Origin: an uncultured Bacilli bacterium
Lineage (GTDB): Bacteria > Bacillota_I > Bacilli_A > RF39 > UBA660
DNA: 11,898 bases
Direction: 5' to 3'
Assembly: GCA_934102255.1 (NCBI GenBank)
Contig: CAKOSN010000045.1
Coordinates: forward strand, 1 to 11,898
Under the pieces are notes generated by a model that did no database searches, was not told the DNA's origin, and was given only the letters and a program-made list of their open reading frames with translations. Positions 5,814-11,898 of this stretch are shown here, in pieces (position 1 is the first letter of the stretch; each line of letters begins with the position of its first letter). Position numbers and translations under genes: made by a program.

Positions 5814-6728
5814 ATGAAAATATTAATTATTGGAGCTGGCGTTCTTGGTTCTAACTTAGCTCATAGTTTAAAAAAGGGCAATGATATAACTATACTAGCA
5901 AGAAATAAAACTTATGAAACCTTAAAAAGTAATGGTCTTATTATCAAACATAAATTCGGTAAGAAAACTGTGGATAATTTTAAAGTAATAGAAAAGCTAA
6001 AAGAAAATGACATCTATGATTGTATTTTTGTTGTATCAAGATACTCTAGTTTAGATAGTATTGTTCCAATTATCGAAAAGAATAAGAGTAAAAATATTAT
6101 CTTCGTTGGTAACAATATAACCGTTGAAAAATATATGGATATAAAAGATAAAAATGTCTTATTTGCTTTCTTCATGGCTGCTGGTAAAAAATGCGACGGT
6201 TATATAAATTCTATTTGTTTAAATAAAATTGAAATAGGACGTACTGATAATAAAGATATAAGTAATGACTTTATAAGAAAAATATTTAAAGAAACGAAGA
6301 TAAAAGTAAATATCGATAATAAAATGAATGACTATCTTAAATCTCATGCTTGTGCGGTCTTTCCCTTAGTATTTGCTAGCTACAAAGCAAATGGTAATTT
6401 AAAATTATTAAAGAAAGATAAGGAATATTCTTTAAAAATAATGGATGCTATTATTGAAGGTTATAACGTTTTAAAAGCTTTAGGTTATGAAATTCTTCCT
6501 GTTGGTGAATATGAGGATTGTACTAATAAAAAAGAGTTATGTGCCTTCATTTATCGTTTTATGTTCTCTAACTTCATCGGTAAAATATGTATATCTGACC
6601 ATGCCATGAGTGCAAGAGAAGAATTTATTCTTTTAGATAGTGAGTTTGTGAGTTTAAAGAAAAAAGCTAAAATAGAAACGCCAACTTATGATGAATTAAA
6701 ATTATCATTCCTAAATTATAAAGATTAG
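5814..6728 (+). CDS. Ketopantoate reductase-family (ApbA/PanE-like) oxidoreductase
   Basis: This 304-residue protein starts with a Rossmann fold: GAGVLGSNLAHSL (7-19), then TILARNKTYETLKSNGL (26-42), where Arg30 suits an NADP phosphate. FVVSRYSSLDSIVP (72-85) and a C-terminal helical domain (about 168-300) follow. Ketopantoate reductase turns 2-dehydropantoate into pantoate for CoA synthesis. The catalytic lysine fits Lys176 in KSHACAVFP, but the substrate-binding Asn four residues later in PanE is Cys180 here. The late HAMSAREEFILLDSEF (263-278) keeps a Ser/Glu pair. The altered site, and the absence of other pantothenate genes, suggest a related 2-oxoacid reductase instead of a certain PanE. 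The ATG lies eight bases after AAGGAG (5800-5805). No terminator follows, so it may be read together with the next gene. Confidence 0.8.
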   Translation: MKILIIGAGVLGSNLAHSLKKGNDITILARNKTYETLKSNGLIIKHKFGKKTVDNFKVIEKLKENDIYDCIFVVSRYSSLDSIVPIIEKNKSKNIIFVGNNITVEKYMDIKDKNVLFAFFMAAGKKCDGYINSICLNKIEIGRTDNKDISNDFIRKIFKETKIKVNIDNKMNDYLKSHACAVFPLVFASYKANGNLKLLKKDKEYSLKIMDAIIEGYNVLKALGYEILPVGEYEDCTNKKELCAFIYRFMFSNFIGKICISDHAMSAREEFILLDSEFVSLKKKAKIETPTYDELKLSFLNYKD

Positions 6729-6790
6729 ATTTAAATATGCTAATAAAATATAGACTTAATTACTAAATAATAGAAAAAGGTGATATTATC

Positions 6791-7270
6791 TTGAAAAAGA
6801 ATAATGAAAAAACTAATGTTATGCGAATTTTAGACCAAAAGAGAATAGAGTATAAAAGTCATTGTTATATAGATACTGATGCCATAAGTGGTATTGATGT
6901 TGCAAGTGTCTTAAATGAGAATGAAAATCAAGTCTTTAAAACTTTAGTAACCATAGGAAGTAGTAAAAATTATTATGTTTTCTTAGTACCTGTTAGTAAG
7001 GAATTAAACTTAAAAAAAGCTGCGGTATCAGTCGGTGAAAAAAGCATTGAAATGTTAAAATCAAAAGACTTACTACCACTTACTGGCTATATTCATGGTG
7101 GCTGTTCACCAATAGGCATGAAAAAACAATTTAAAACTGTAATCGATATTTCCGCAAATAACTTTAATACTATAATTTTTAGCGGTGGTAAAATTGGCTA
7201 TCAAGTAGAACTAACTTTAGAAGATTTAAAAAAGGCAATTACCTTTACTTTAGAAGATATAACAAATTAA
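6791..7270 (+). CDS. ybaK: YbaK/EbsC-type Cys-tRNA(Pro) deacylase
   Basis: This 159-residue protein matches YbaK over its full length. TNVMRILDQKRIEY (8-21) is the usual N-terminus. VFKTLV (48-53) holds Lys50, the counterpart of the essential YbaK lysine. VPVSKELNLKKAA (67-78) and the signature GYIHGGCSPIGMKK (99-112) follow, then the FSGGKIGYQVEL end. The enzyme clears cysteine wrongly attached to tRNA(Pro) by prolyl-tRNA synthetase, acting in trans in the cytoplasm. The start is a TTG at 6791, six bases after GGTGAT (6779-6784). An ATG ten codons in would cut into conserved sequence, so the TTG is preferred. It follows the reductase gene by 62 bases without a terminator; a shared transcript is plausible. 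Confidence 0.9.
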   Translation: MKKNNEKTNVMRILDQKRIEYKSHCYIDTDAISGIDVASVLNENENQVFKTLVTIGSSKNYYVFLVPVSKELNLKKAAVSVGEKSIEMLKSKDLLPLTGYIHGGCSPIGMKKQFKTVIDISANNFNTIIFSGGKIGYQVELTLEDLKKAITFTLEDITN

Positions 7271-7334
7271 TAAATAATATATATTACAAATAGACATTTT
7301 TCTTAAAAGTGCTGTTTAAGTTTTAAATATATCT

Positions 7335-7343
7335 TGTTAAAAT
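7335..7343 (+). promoter_or_regulatory. Extended -10 promoter of the small membrane protein gene
   Basis: TGTTAAAAT gives TGn followed by TAAAAT (7338-7343). The -35 region (TTTAAG 7315-7320) is poor. Confidence 0.4.
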
Positions 7344-7375
7344 GCAGTTGTATTTGAAAGGAAAAGGTGTCTAAA

Positions 7376-7720
7376 ATGAACACAGATAAAATTTTTGCTG
7401 AACATATTGTCAATGAATATTCTAAAAAGAATGAATCTAAAGTTATAGCATTAAAAAAACTGGATAGAAAGGCCAAATTACCAGCCGTAATATTTGCTTA
7501 TACTAATGGTATCATCATGAGTTTAGTCTTAGGACTAGGTATGTGCTTATCAATGAAAATAATAGGAGATTCTTTTATTTTAGGAATTATCATTGGTATT
7601 ATCGGTATTGTAGGTGTTAGTATTAACTATCCAATATATCAAAAAATATTAAAATCTTCTAAAGAAAAATATGCTTATGATATAATTAAGTTAGCTAATG
7701 AAATTTCTCTTGAAAAATAA
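7376..7720 (+). CDS. Conserved small two-helix membrane protein, function unknown
   Basis: This 114-residue protein has an N-terminal charged helix ending in KVIALKKLDRKAKLPA (22-37). Two membrane segments follow (about 38-60 and 64-86: TNGIIMSLVLGLGMCLSM, then ILGIIIGIIGIVGVSINYP), and the end is YPIYQKILKSSKEKYAYDII. I recognise the pattern of a LDRKAKLPA motif, a GLGMCLSM helix and an NYPIY motif from short Bacillota proteins of unknown role, sometimes mislabelled as dihydropteridine reductase; no enzyme domain is visible. The start chosen is the ATG at 7376, six bases after AAAAGGTG. A GTG at 7367 in the same frame is a possible alternative using AAAGGA. It stands just before the tetR gene with no terminator between them, so the two may share a transcript. 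Confidence 0.75.
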   Translation: MNTDKIFAEHIVNEYSKKNESKVIALKKLDRKAKLPAVIFAYTNGIIMSLVLGLGMCLSMKIIGDSFILGIIIGIIGIVGVSINYPIYQKILKSSKEKYAYDIIKLANEISLEK

Positions 7721-7799
7721 TTAAGAAGAATAGTATAGATTAAAAAATAATAACAACGAAAAATTAAGCAGAAAAAATTAATACTAATTAAAAGGGTAA

Positions 7800-8411
7800 G
7801 TGAGTAAAGTGAATAAACAAGAAAGTAAATATTTTAATACTGCACGCATCTTTGATGAAACTTTAATAATTTTATTAGAACAAAAAGATATCAATTATAT
7901 AACTGTAAAAGAAATATGTGCAAAAGCCGGTTTTAATCGTTCAACTTTTTATTTACATTATGATTCAATAGATGATTTACTTAACGAAACTTTAGAACAC
8001 ACTGTAGATAAATTAGTCAAATATTTTAAAGAAACACCTCAAGAATTTATTGATAAAATAAACACTTCAAGCAAAGAAGATTTAGTATTAGTTAATGAAA
8101 AATATCTTCGCCCTTATTTAGAATTTATTAAAGAAAACAAAAAAATATTTATGGCTTCTTTTAAAAGCTCAAGTACTATGAAAACTTATGAAGCTTATTC
8201 TGGTTTAGAAAAATACATTTTTAATCCTATACTTAATAGATATAATATTAATGATAATAAAAAGAAATATATCTTAAAGTTTTATACTCAAGGTATCATG
8301 GCTATCATTAAAGAGTGGACTGTAAATGATTGTAAAGATGATATCGAAAACATAATTAGTATTATTATAGATTGTGTATTTAGTGGAAATTTTAAAAATA
8401 GTAATTTATAA
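7800..8411 (+). CDS. TetR/AcrR-family transcriptional regulator
   Basis: This 203-residue protein (counted from the GTG at 7800) has a typical TetR N-terminus. Helix 1 is FNTARIFDETLIILLEQKD (12-30), and the helix-turn-helix is ITVKEICAKAGFNRSTFYLHY (34-54), followed by DSIDDLLNETLEHTV. The C-terminal ligand domain ends in the common YTQGIMAIIKEWTVNDCKDD stretch. TetR proteins are one-component repressors; the ligand cannot be told from the sequence. The start is uncertain: GTG at 7800 is three bases after AAAGGG (7791-7796) and a second in-frame GTG at 7809 is twelve bases after it, neither ideal. Its nearest candidate targets are the small membrane protein upstream and the cysteine-rich gene downstream. 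The decamer GTAAGTGAGT occurs at the start of both this gene and the cysteine-rich gene. Confidence 0.88.
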   Translation: MSKVNKQESKYFNTARIFDETLIILLEQKDINYITVKEICAKAGFNRSTFYLHYDSIDDLLNETLEHTVDKLVKYFKETPQEFIDKINTSSKEDLVLVNEKYLRPYLEFIKENKKIFMASFKSSSTMKTYEAYSGLEKYIFNPILNRYNINDNKKKYILKFYTQGIMAIIKEWTVNDCKDDIENIISIIIDCVFSGNFKNSNL

Positions 8412-8430
8412 AAGAATTATTATTTTTTTT
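8397..8430 (+). terminator. Weak A/T-only terminator after tetR
   Basis: AATAGTAATT (8397-8406) pairs with AATTATTATT (8415-8424) with one G-U pair and an 8-nt loop, followed by six more T's. It overlaps the tetR stop codon. The stem has no G-C pair, so efficiency is doubtful. Confidence 0.4.
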
Positions 8431-8474
8431 AAGTTTAAAAGAGAAATCCTAAAGTTTTCTAAAAAATATATTTA

Positions 8475-8483
8475 TGATATACT
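8475..8483 (+). promoter_or_regulatory. Extended -10 promoter of the cysteine-rich gene
   Basis: TGATATACT (TATACT 8478-8483) is the same element found before the HD gene. The -35 position (TTTTCT 8455-8460) is weak. Transcription would begin near 8490, only about 9 to 18 bases before the candidate GTG starts. Confidence 0.5.
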
Positions 8484-8498
8484 AAAAATAGTAAGTGA

Positions 8499-9092
8499 GT
8501 GAGTAGTGTGAAAAAGTTACCTAATAATTATTATGAAACGACTAAGTTTTTATTTTGGTATAAAAGTTTTTTATATTATTTTGTAACATTTACTACCGAT
8601 TCTAAAGAAAAGCAAGACCAAATAATTGTAAGGGCTCTAAACATTAAAAATCGTAAAATTAGAATAACTTATATTTATGACTCGGCTTGTCAAATAATAG
8701 ATGATTATAATAATTCTGAAAATATTTGTGGTTTTAAAAATTGTCAGTGTTATACCCAACGAGGCACTAATTACAAATATGGTTGCTGTAGATTATGCAA
8801 GTACAAAACTGATAAAGGTTGTCCTACGAAAAATTTAGCTTGCAAATTATTTAATTGTTCGGAGGTATGCAAGCGTAGAAAAGTAATAAAATACGAAGAT
8901 TTAAAGATATTAAAAGTTTTAAGTATAAGACAAAGATTTGCTGTTAAGTCCGATTATTTTTCTCTAAGAGAAGATGTTTTAAAAGATTTATACTGTTATA
9001 CTTTAACTTTTGCTACGATAAGGATAGTATTACGTCTAATTAGAAATACTTTTTCTGAATTATTTAAGAAAGAGTTAGAGATTAAAAAATAA
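8499..9092 (+). CDS. Cysteine-rich protein of unknown function
   Basis: This protein is 197 residues long from the GTG at 8499; a second in-frame GTG at 8508 is an alternative. I do not recognise a named family with certainty. The core (77-124) holds ten cysteines in 48 residues: C77, C82, C84, C96, C97, C100, C108, C115, C120 and C124, in the pieces CGFKNCQC, GCCRLC, GC and LACKLFNCSEVC. That density and the CxxC/CC spacing suggest a zinc or iron-sulfur site. The flanks are rich in aromatic and basic residues (FLFWYKSFLYYFVTF near the N-terminus, RIVLRLIRNTF near the C-terminus) and may touch the membrane or nucleic acid. There is no clear Shine-Dalgarno site and the predicted leader is very short, so near-leaderless translation is possible. 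It is convergent with the minus-strand operon that follows. Confidence 0.65.
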   Translation: MSSVKKLPNNYYETTKFLFWYKSFLYYFVTFTTDSKEKQDQIIVRALNIKNRKIRITYIYDSACQIIDDYNNSENICGFKNCQCYTQRGTNYKYGCCRLCKYKTDKGCPTKNLACKLFNCSEVCKRRKVIKYEDLKILKVLSIRQRFAVKSDYFSLREDVLKDLYCYTLTFATIRIVLRLIRNTFSELFKKELEIKK

Positions 9093-9157
9093 TTATAAAT
9101 TCTAAATTAAAAAAAGTATAGCAAATCAGTCAAAAAATTGTTTAATGCCCCCCCAAT

Positions 9158-9181
9158 AAAAAAGAAACCAATTAAGGTTTC
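9158..9181 (-). terminator. Terminator of the VWA/zincin operon
   Basis: Read on the minus strand, GAAACC (9181-9176) pairs with GGTTTC (9169-9164) around a 6-nt loop and is followed by six T's (9163-9158). It lies about 75 bases after the zincin stop codon. On the plus strand there is no T run, so it serves only the minus-strand operon. Confidence 0.7.
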
Positions 9182-9255
9182 AAAATATTCCGTTCAACTT
9201 TCATTCATATAGAAGTAAATATTTTCCATATATTCTAAATAATGCTTAAATTAGC

Positions 9256-10263
9256 TTAATCTTTCAATAAATTTCTTGAACTTCCTAATAATTTCTTATT
9301 CATTTCTAGAATAATTTTCTTTACTGTTTTAATAAGTCTAACAAATTCTTCTGTATCTTTAGGATTATTATTTTTAGCACATTTTCCTTCTAATTCAAAT
9401 ATCTCGTCTAACATTTGGCAAAACTCATCATAAGCATAAGAATCAATGTTATTTTCTAAAAACTCTTTAATTAAATTTATATTCCCATAAAACTGACATT
9501 TATTTACTAAGTTAATAAATTCTTCATTTAAAAGTAGGGGATATAAAAGTCTTACTTCTGTATTATAACCAATCGCTCTATATCTTTTATCAGCTTGAGC
9601 TGTTTTTAAAGTATCTATATATAATCTGATTTTATTATTTTTAATCCGATTTTCTTTAAATGACATAATTTTATTAACTAATAATTCTGTTATATAAGTG
9701 TTTGTAATTTCATCTAAAGTAGTACCATTACTTTTAGAACTAAACTTTTCCTTAGCATTATCATCACGAAAATAATAAGTTTCATGCAATCCGCTTCGCA
9801 TATAATATGTGTTTTCATCAATTAGTAGGTGAGAGTTATGATATCCCATTAAAGCATGACGGACTTCATGGATTAACATCTCTAGTTTTAAGACAGGAGT
9901 TGCAAAATCATCGCCAACATGTGTTCCTAGTATAATTGCTTGTGGATATTGTTTTTGTGTTGCATCTTTAAAAAGCTTAAGATTAGGAATAAAAGCGGTT
10001 ACGGCAACACTTCCCTGAGGCATCGGTCCTAGATCATGACGAATGGCAATTTCATTTACATTTCCTTCCTCATAGATGATTTGAGCATTATTAAATAAGT
10101 CATATAAAGGAACATCACAATCCTTGCCCAAACTCATATAAAATGCCACATAGGTTAGTGTAATCATAACTAATAATTCATCACTATAATTAAACTTTTT
10201 GGCAATGCCTTTTAATAACATGTATTTTTCATTTAATAATTTATTAAGTTTTATATTATCCAT
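9256..10263 (-). CDS. HExxH zincin-like metallopeptidase paired with a VWA protein
   Basis: This 335-residue protein contains HEVRH (132-136) at the end of a hydrophobic helix (VLKLEMLIHEVRHALMGYH, 124-142), the classic zinc-metallopeptidase helix. About 50 residues later TTLDEITNTYITELL (181-195) offers Glu185 as third zinc ligand in gluzincin style. No signal peptide is present, so a cytoplasmic enzyme is expected. The N-terminal part (1-120) and the helical C-terminal part (200-335) match nothing I can name. The ATG shares one base with the stop of the VWA gene (TAATG) and has GGGAGG six bases upstream, so the two genes are cotranscribed and coupled. DUF2201-type proteins join a putative metallopeptidase and a VWA-like domain in one chain; this may be a two-gene relative. 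Protease activity is an inference from the motif. Confidence 0.65.
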   Translation of the reverse strand: MDNIKLNKLLNEKYMLLKGIAKKFNYSDELLVMITLTYVAFYMSLGKDCDVPLYDLFNNAQIIYEEGNVNEIAIRHDLGPMPQGSVAVTAFIPNLKLFKDATQKQYPQAIILGTHVGDDFATPVLKLEMLIHEVRHALMGYHNSHLLIDENTYYMRSGLHETYYFRDDNAKEKFSSKSNGTTLDEITNTYITELLVNKIMSFKENRIKNNKIRLYIDTLKTAQADKRYRAIGYNTEVRLLYPLLLNEEFINLVNKCQFYGNINLIKEFLENNIDSYAYDEFCQMLDEIFELEGKCAKNNNPKDTEEFVRLIKTVKKIILEMNKKLLGSSRNLLKD

Positions 10264-11898
10264 TATTTTCCTCCCATTTTATACTTGCGTTTGTTTTTTT
10301 CTAAAATATATTTTTCAATATCATCAATTCCCATGGTATCGATATAGTATCCTTGGTATCCCGTAGGGCCATTTTGATAATAGTATCCATAGTTTTTCCT
10401 AGCAGTGGAAAACCAAATTATGCCATTATTTTCTTGTGATAATTTAATCATGTCTTCCATAACATCAAAATCAGAAAAAATATATATCTTTCTATCTCTT
10501 ATATCTTTTAGTTCATCAAATAAAGTACGGTAGTCTTCATAAATTATACAATCAAAATTTTCGAATTTTTGTATACTGGAATTTACTACTTCATTAACAT
10601 TTAACTCTTTATGCGTCCCTTTTTTAATAATCAACTTCCTTAGTATTTGGTCATTAAAAGTTAAATATATCCAGGAATCCTTAACAGCGACACTACTAAT
10701 AGCATTTACATACATTTCCAAAGACTCATTATTAGAAGGTGATAAATCAAAGACATATACATCTGGTTTAAAAATTGGACTTTCTAAATCATCAATAATC
10801 CTAAATTTTTGGTCCGTTAAATAATGTTTTACTATTGCTTTTTTATTATATTTATATGTTCCTTTTTGATATCTTTCATAGCTCAGCGATACTAATTTTC
10901 TTAAGACCTTATATATTTTTGTAACTCTTATACTACTCAGTTTAGAACTTGTTTGTTGGGAATTAGACCTGTTTATTTTGTCATCACCATTACTACTAGA
11001 TTTTTCATAGTTATTCATTAAATCATCAAAATCGTTAAAGTCATCATCTGATTGGTGATAATCTTTATCAGTATTTTCTTCTCGGTCTTGTTTATCTTGA
11101 GTTGCTGTTTTTTTGGCGTTAAAATCATTTTGCCTTTGGCTGTTTTCTTTATCATCTTGAGTTTTTGATATTTCTTTTTCTGGTTTTTCAGTTTGCTGTT
11201 TAGCTTTTGTTTCATCAGAAATATCTGTTTGATTATTATTTGGATTATCAGTATTTTTTGGCTCATTAGTTTGTTCTTTATCTTGAGGTTGATTTTCAGA
11301 AATTTTATCAGAATTGCTTGAATTTTCCTTCTTTTCATCTTGTTGTTCATCAGCATGTTCGCTAGATTGCGATGTAGTAGAACTATCTTGATTTTGCTCT
11401 TGATTATCTAAAATTTCTTGCTTATCACTTTGTGAATTTGAAGAGTTGGATTCACCATTATTTTCCCTTTGTTCCTTTTTCTCTTCGCTTTGTTTCTTGG
11501 AATTATCATCATTCCTTTCACTAGTAGCTTGTTCTTTATCTTGAGGTTGAATTTCAGAACTGCTACTGGAATTGCTTGAATTTTCTTTCTTTTCATCTTG
11601 TTGTTCATCAGCATGTTCGCTAGATTGCGATGTAGAAGAGCTATCTTGACTTTGTTCTTGATTATCTAAACTTTCTTGCTTATCGCTTTGTGAATTTGAA
11701 GAGCTGGATTCACCATTATTTTCCCTTTGTTCCTTTTTCTCTTCGTTTTGTTTTCTAGAATTATCATCATTATTTTCACTAGCATCTTGTTTTTTATCTT
11801 GAGGTTGAATTTCAGAACTGCTACTGGAATTGCTTGAATTTTCTTTCTTTTCATCTTGTTGTTCATCAGCATGTTCGCTAGATTGCGATGTAGAAGAG
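10263..11898 (-). CDS. VWA-domain protein with long repetitive low-complexity N-terminal region (partial)
   Basis: There are 544 codons in view, and the 5' end lies beyond the window. Residues 1 to about 320 are low-complexity S/N/Q/E/D/K sequence with hardly any hydrophobic residue, built from 86-residue repeats (for example HADEQQDEKKENSSNSSSSS). After a basic helical linker (about 323-355) comes a von Willebrand A domain (about 372-535) with a full MIDAS set: DLSPS (384-388), Thr458 in YRTLFDEL, and Asp476 in FSDFD. The ATG at 11018 is internal: it has no ribosome site, and the frame runs open without stop, ATG, GTG or TTG start up to the window edge. Such VWA proteins with charged linkers (CobT, BchD and RavA-ViaA-like pairs) work with MoxR/AAA+ ATPases, so such a gene may lie upstream. 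No signal peptide can be judged. Confidence 0.75.
   Translation of the reverse strand, partial: SSTSQSSEHADEQQDEKKENSSNSSSSSEIQPQDKKQDASENNDDNSRKQNEEKKEQRENNGESSSSNSQSDKQESLDNQEQSQDSSSTSQSSEHADEQQDEKKENSSNSSSSSEIQPQDKEQATSERNDDNSKKQSEEKKEQRENNGESNSSNSQSDKQEILDNQEQNQDSSTTSQSSEHADEQQDEKKENSSNSDKISENQPQDKEQTNEPKNTDNPNNNQTDISDETKAKQQTEKPEKEISKTQDDKENSQRQNDFNAKKTATQDKQDREENTDKDYHQSDDDFNDFDDLMNNYEKSSSNGDDKINRSNSQQTSSKLSSIRVTKIYKVLRKLVSLSYERYQKGTYKYNKKAIVKHYLTDQKFRIIDDLESPIFKPDVYVFDLSPSNNESLEMYVNAISSVAVKDSWIYLTFNDQILRKLIIKKGTHKELNVNEVVNSSIQKFENFDCIIYEDYRTLFDELKDIRDRKIYIFSDFDVMEDMIKLSQENNGIIWFSTARKNYGYYYQNGPTGYQGYYIDTMGIDDIEKYILEKNKRKYKMGGK
11285..11898 (-). repeat. 258-bp (86-codon) tandem repeat array within the VWA gene
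   Basis: Two full units, 11640-11897 and 11382-11639, differ at about 15 of 258 positions by my count. A third, partial copy (about 11285-11381) keeps the HADEQQDEKKENSSNS part and then decays. The period is exactly 258, a multiple of three, so the frame is kept. The array reaches the window edge and may hold more units. Confidence 0.9.

Noticed and set aside
5814..6728. Firm panE assignment
   Set aside because: The key substrate-binding Asn is not at its usual place and no pathway context supports it; a family-level call is safer.
9164..9181. Bidirectional terminator shared by the convergent genes
   Set aside because: On the plus strand the hairpin is not followed by a T run, so only minus-strand termination is supported.
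11018..11614. Minus-strand open frames of 112 and 68 codons at 11018-11356 and 11408-11614, and a further 68-codon one at 11666-11872
   Set aside because: They lie in another frame of the VWA gene's repeat region, encode K/I/N-rich sequence without family features, and recur only because the DNA repeats every 258 bases.
11285..11898. CRISPR array
   Set aside because: The 258-bp units are contiguous, diverged and in-frame coding sequence, without short repeats and unique spacers.

Overview
The window is AT-rich throughout, with densely packed genes and strong Shine-Dalgarno sites of the AGGAGG type. Every tryptophan I checked is TGG. All fourteen stop codons I could place are TAA or TAG. This fits a low-GC Bacillota (Bacilli/Erysipelotrichia-like or a Mollicutes-adjacent gut lineage) using the standard code. 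No rRNA, tRNA, CRISPR array, transposase or phage gene was seen. The family calls come from reading motifs by eye, not from database searches.

Region 1 (1-3082, + strand) is a redox/ADP-ribose block. It starts with a degenerate metallo-beta-lactamase-like protein (266-1057) behind a promoter whose -35 sits in an inverted repeat. An HxlR/DUF24 regulator with the conserved N-terminal cysteine (1150-1461) follows, behind a similar palindromic promoter. Tightly coupled to it are a zinc-type macrodomain ADP-ribosylhydrolase (1464-2228) and a class M sirtuin, SirTM (2200-3045), closed by a terminator. This is the known macrodomain/SirTM pair, but the lipoyl-carrier GcvH-L and ligase LplA2 genes that usually go with it are not in the window.

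Region 2 (3100-9100, + strand) is a run of mostly independent genes. In order these are an XRE regulator with a membrane tail, a tandem HD-domain phosphohydrolase in which both signature HD pairs read HE, a DUF2812-type membrane protein, a ketopantoate-reductase-like protein, a YbaK-type Cys-tRNA(Pro) deacylase, a small conserved two-helix membrane protein, a TetR regulator, and a cysteine-rich protein of unknown function. Terminators separate several of them.

Region 3 (9158-11898, - strand) is an operon that enters from beyond the right edge. Its visible genes are a partial protein with about 293 residues of S/N/Q/E/D/K-rich low-complexity sequence followed by a von Willebrand A domain with a complete MIDAS motif, and a one-base-overlapping 335-residue HExxH zincin-like protein. 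The low-complexity part is built from 258-bp (86-residue) tandem repeats. The frame stays open to the window edge, so the true start and any upstream partner (an AAA+ ATPase would be the natural one) are not visible. This VWA/zincin pair is the best candidate here for an undescribed system.
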